Part shown: positions 62,564 to 64,000 of the stretch, piece by piece
How the letters are laid out: each line of letters opens with the position of its first letter
Numbering within the stretch: position 1 is the stretch's first letter
Source of the DNA: Algihabitans albus
Lineage (GTDB): Bacteria; Pseudomonadota; Alphaproteobacteria; Kiloniellales; DSM-21159
Direction of reading: 5' to 3'
Length of the DNA stretch: 64,000 bases
NCBI RefSeq assembly: GCF_003572205.1
Contig: NZ_QXNY01000007.1
Location: 62,001-126,000 of the forward strand
Program-made: the position numbers and the translations under genes
The notes under the pieces: model-generated
Databases searched by the model: none
The model's input: only the letters and a program-made list of their open reading frames with translations
What the model was told of the DNA's origin: nothing

Positions 62564-63076
62564 TTAGACGCGGGGCGCCTTATCGATCAGTTCGGCCTCG
62601 TGGTGCAGCGCGCGGGCCTGGCGTTCGTGCCAGTCGATCGCGGCGCGTTGTTCGGCCGAGAGGAAACCGGGGCCGCATTCCAGGGTCATGGCTTCGCCGC
62701 GGTGGACCTGAGCACGCTCGTGCAGCAGCGCCACCTGGAGTGCGCGGTAGTCCGTGTTGAGCGCGGCGGCGATCTTTTCGGCCGTGCGCTTCTCGCCCTC
62801 GCAGACCTCGCCGGGGCGGCGCGCTACGCCGAGCGGATAGATCAGGCGGACCTCGATGGTTTCCAACAGCCGCCCGCGGGCGTCGCGCAGTAGCACCTCG
62901 TTGGGATTCTCGGGATCGACCCGGTAGAGATGCAAGCCGGCCGCAGCGGTCGTGCTTCCCGAGGATCTTTCATGATCCCTATCCCTGAGTCCGCCAGACG
63001 GGATCGTGGCTTCGGACGGCTGCGGCATGGCGGCTCCCCGGAGAGCGGAGGGGTGAGGCGCCGCTTCGGGCTTCAC
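62564..63076 (-). CDS. Uncharacterised protein next to an S24-type repressor
   Basis: This 170-residue protein matches no family I recognise. The first 45 residues are low in structure (Ser, Gly, Ala rich). Then comes a compact part with HLYRVDPENPNEVLLRDARG, RLIYPLGVARRPGEVCEGEK, TAEKIAAALNTDYRALQVAL and AIDWHERQARALHHEAELID at the end. No signal peptide or membrane helix. A pair of GATAC-N5-GTATC operators lies 70-110 bp upstream, matching those at the repressor's own promoter, so it is probably the controlled gene. It might be a small effector or prophage-derived protein. Confidence 0.65.
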   Translation of the reverse strand: MKPEAAPHPSALRGAAMPQPSEATIPSGGLRDRDHERSSGSTTAAAGLHLYRVDPENPNEVLLRDARGRLLETIEVRLIYPLGVARRPGEVCEGEKRTAEKIAAALNTDYRALQVALLHERAQVHRGEAMTLECGPGFLSAEQRAAIDWHERQARALHHEAELIDKAPRV

Positions 63077-63144
63077 CGGTCCGCTGATGCGGCCGAGGGC
63101 CCGCCGCGCAGCCTCGCCAGCGTCGGTGCCGGCGAGGAGAAAAC

Positions 63145-63184
63145 GATACGAGTTGTATCACAGAGAGTCAATACTATCTGTATC
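63145..63184. promoter_or_regulatory. Operator pair upstream of the uncharacterised gene
   Basis: GATAC-GAGTT-GTATC at 63145-63159 and AATAC-TATCT-GTATC at 63170-63184 share one arm spacing, with centres 25 bp apart. A further GTATCGATAC palindrome overlaps the second at 63180-63189. They precede the minus-strand gene starting at 63076 and match the pair at 63851-63890. Confidence 0.65.
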
Positions 63185-63200
63185 GATACGGTGAGATTTT

Positions 63201-63815
63201 TTAGATTTCCTTGATGACCTGGATGACGCGACCGATCACTTCGACCGTTTCGTCGGGGAAGATGGTCTCGTGCGGGTGGGTGCTGTCCGGCTCAAGCCGG
63301 GTCGGATTCGCGCGGTAGCGTTTGAAGGTGGCTTCGCCGCCGTTGGAGAGCCGGAAGACGTAGTAGCGGCCGTCGATCAGGTCGCGGTCGCCATAGTCCA
63401 CGACGATGACGCTTTCCTCCGGCGCGATACGATCCATCGAGTTTCCATGCACGCGCAGCGCGAAGACCGTGCTTCGCATGTGGGATACGATCACAACGTC
63501 ACCCGAGCCTGCCGGCATCGTATCCGACGCCGTCCACTGTCCGGCCTCTACCCAGGATATAATGGGTGCGTGGTGAATCTGCGTCTGTACCGGGCCAAGT
63601 TCCTTCGGGTTCGATTCGCCCGTCAGCAGCCAAAGATAGGGAACGTTGAGTTTCTTCGCGTAATCCCGGATCTGTTCCGGCCCCGGCGTGCGCTGGCCGT
63701 TCTCGTGATGACGGTAGGTTGCGTCCAGCATGCCCATGGCGCGCGCGAAGGCGGCGGCCGACGTATAACCGGCCGCCTCGCGAGCTTGGCGAAGGCGTTC
63801 TGCGACCTGAGACAT
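63201..63815 (-). CDS. LexA/CI-like transcriptional repressor (HTH plus S24 peptidase domain)
   Basis: This protein of about 204 residues (start at 63815; an ATG at 63824 is possible) has an Xre-type HTH (RLRQAREAAGYTSAAAFARA, then DATYRHHENGQRTPGPEQI) and a C-terminal S24 domain. The catalytic Ser is in VHGNSMDRI near 133-141 and the Lys in ATFKRY near 169-174. A possible self-cleavage segment is EAGQW, but its fit is unproven. Such proteins repress genes until autocleavage or a signal relieves them. Paired operators lie at its own start region and before the next gene, implying autoregulation. Confidence 0.9.
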   Translation of the reverse strand: MSQVAERLRQAREAAGYTSAAAFARAMGMLDATYRHHENGQRTPGPEQIRDYAKKLNVPYLWLLTGESNPKELGPVQTQIHHAPIISWVEAGQWTASDTMPAGSGDVVIVSHMRSTVFALRVHGNSMDRIAPEESVIVVDYGDRDLIDGRYYVFRLSNGGEATFKRYRANPTRLEPDSTHPHETIFPDETVEVIGRVIQVIKEI

Positions 63816-63850
63816 GGCCAACATTGTGGCCGATACGATCTGCGATGTCC

Positions 63851-63890
63851 GATACATGATGTATTGATTTTATCTGATACGATATGTATC
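63851..63890. promoter_or_regulatory. Operator pair at the repressor promoter
   Basis: GATAC-ATGAT-GTATT at 63851-63865 and GATAC-GATAT-GTATC at 63876-63890 have centres 25 bp apart, exactly as at the other pair (63145-63184). They lie 36-75 bp upstream of the repressor start, suggesting cooperative dimer-dimer binding and autoregulation. Confidence 0.7.
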
Positions 63891-63946
63891 GTTCGTGACC
63901 ATGACTCAAACCCGACGTCTCCGGGCGATCCGCCCGCGCCCGCGCC

Positions 63947-63984
63947 CGACCGTCCGGTCGCACCCCCAACCGACCGTCCGGTCG
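63947..63984. promoter_or_regulatory. Two copies of a TetR-like operator at the right edge
   Basis: CGACCGTCCGGTCG occurs at 63947-63960 and 63971-63984, 24 bp apart. The arms CGACCG/CGGTCG are palindromic around TC. This shape and spacing is typical of TetR-family operators. They lie just upstream of a GGAGG and ATG that open a rightward gene. Confidence 0.45.
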
Positions 63985-63996
63985 GAGGTGCAGTCG

Positions 63997-64000
63997 ATGC
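63997..64000 (+). CDS. Start of a rightward gene cut by the window edge (partial)
   Basis: ATG at 63997 has GGAGG eight bases upstream (63984-63988). An in-frame ATG at 63901 is an alternative, but the intervening peptide is rich in Arg and Pro and covers the two operator-like palindromes, so it is less likely. The gene may encode a TetR-type regulator controlled by these palindromes; only its first codon is present. Confidence 0.4.

Noticed and set aside
63901-63996. Rightward coding start at 63901
   Set aside because: The peptide is Arg/Pro rich and spans two operator-like palindromes. The later ATG at 63997 has a proper GGAGG.

Overview
This is 64 kb of high-GC bacterial chromosome. The gene content suggests an aerobic, free-living, motile alphaproteobacterium of the Rhodospirillales/Kiloniellales/Rhodovibrionales type, probably marine or saline. 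The evidence is the DUF1285-NUDIX and MoxR-DUF58-DUF4159 neighbourhood, an MlaA-MlaC pair, a DctPQM-type TRAP transporter, several chemoreceptors and a DddP-like M24 enzyme. The taxonomy is inferred from gene families only. There is no rRNA, no CRISPR array and no recognisable insertion sequence. Two tRNAs are present: one with a CAU anticodon and a tRNA-Pro(CGG).

Layout. 1-5 kb: an FMN-binding PNPOx-like protein, an EEP-family phosphohydrolase and a large MscS-type channel. 5-8.7 kb: an apparent quinone-stress operon (wrbA, pirin, glutathionyl-hydroquinone reductase) with a divergent LysR regulator. 8.7-13 kb: a soluble double-PAS chemoreceptor, a stand-alone secreted sensor-like protein and a membrane chemoreceptor. 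13-23.4 kb: a MoxR/DUF58/DUF4159/VWA/TspO operon facing a DUF1285-NUDIX-GFA-DUF6111 cluster. 23.4-27.5 kb: a thioesterase, RidA with a divergent Lrp/AsnC regulator, a chemoreceptor pseudogene and a bile-acid:sodium symporter-like protein. 27.8-34.9 kb: MlaA-MlaC, EttA, an MprF-like protein and a methyltransferase. 35-50 kb: a signalling region with two sets of solute-binding protein, histidine kinase and lone receiver, plus a REC-GGDEF-EAL protein. Set within it are a LysR regulator, a DJ-1/PfpI protein, a RES-Xre toxin-antitoxin pair, and an ArsR/AHSA1 pair divergent from a GST. 50-58 kb: the DddP-like enzyme, a dual-specificity phosphatase, a DMT exporter, a pentapeptide protein, a periplasmic DsrE-like protein, an M20 amidohydrolase and a Cache chemoreceptor. 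58-62 kb: TRAP transporter genes in the order DctP-DctQ-DctM. 62-64 kb: tRNA-Pro and an S24-type repressor with a putative target gene and two matched operator pairs.

Observations most worth a second look. (1) A dispersed intergenic repeat of about 140 bp occurs in three copies plus a relic. Its ends supply the stop codons of neighbouring genes. A perfect 22-bp palindrome likewise carries both stop codons of a convergent gene pair. (2) The S24 repressor has two pairs of GATAC-N5-GTATC operators, each pair with 25-bp centre spacing, one at its own promoter and one before the next gene. (3) Periplasmic sensor proteins without transport genes recur beside membrane receptors at three loci. (4) Quinone-detoxification genes that are scattered in E. 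coli appear here as one operon. (5) A chemoreceptor gene is decaying through two apparent internal deletions. (6) The M24 enzyme keeps the residues I associate with DMSP cleavage.
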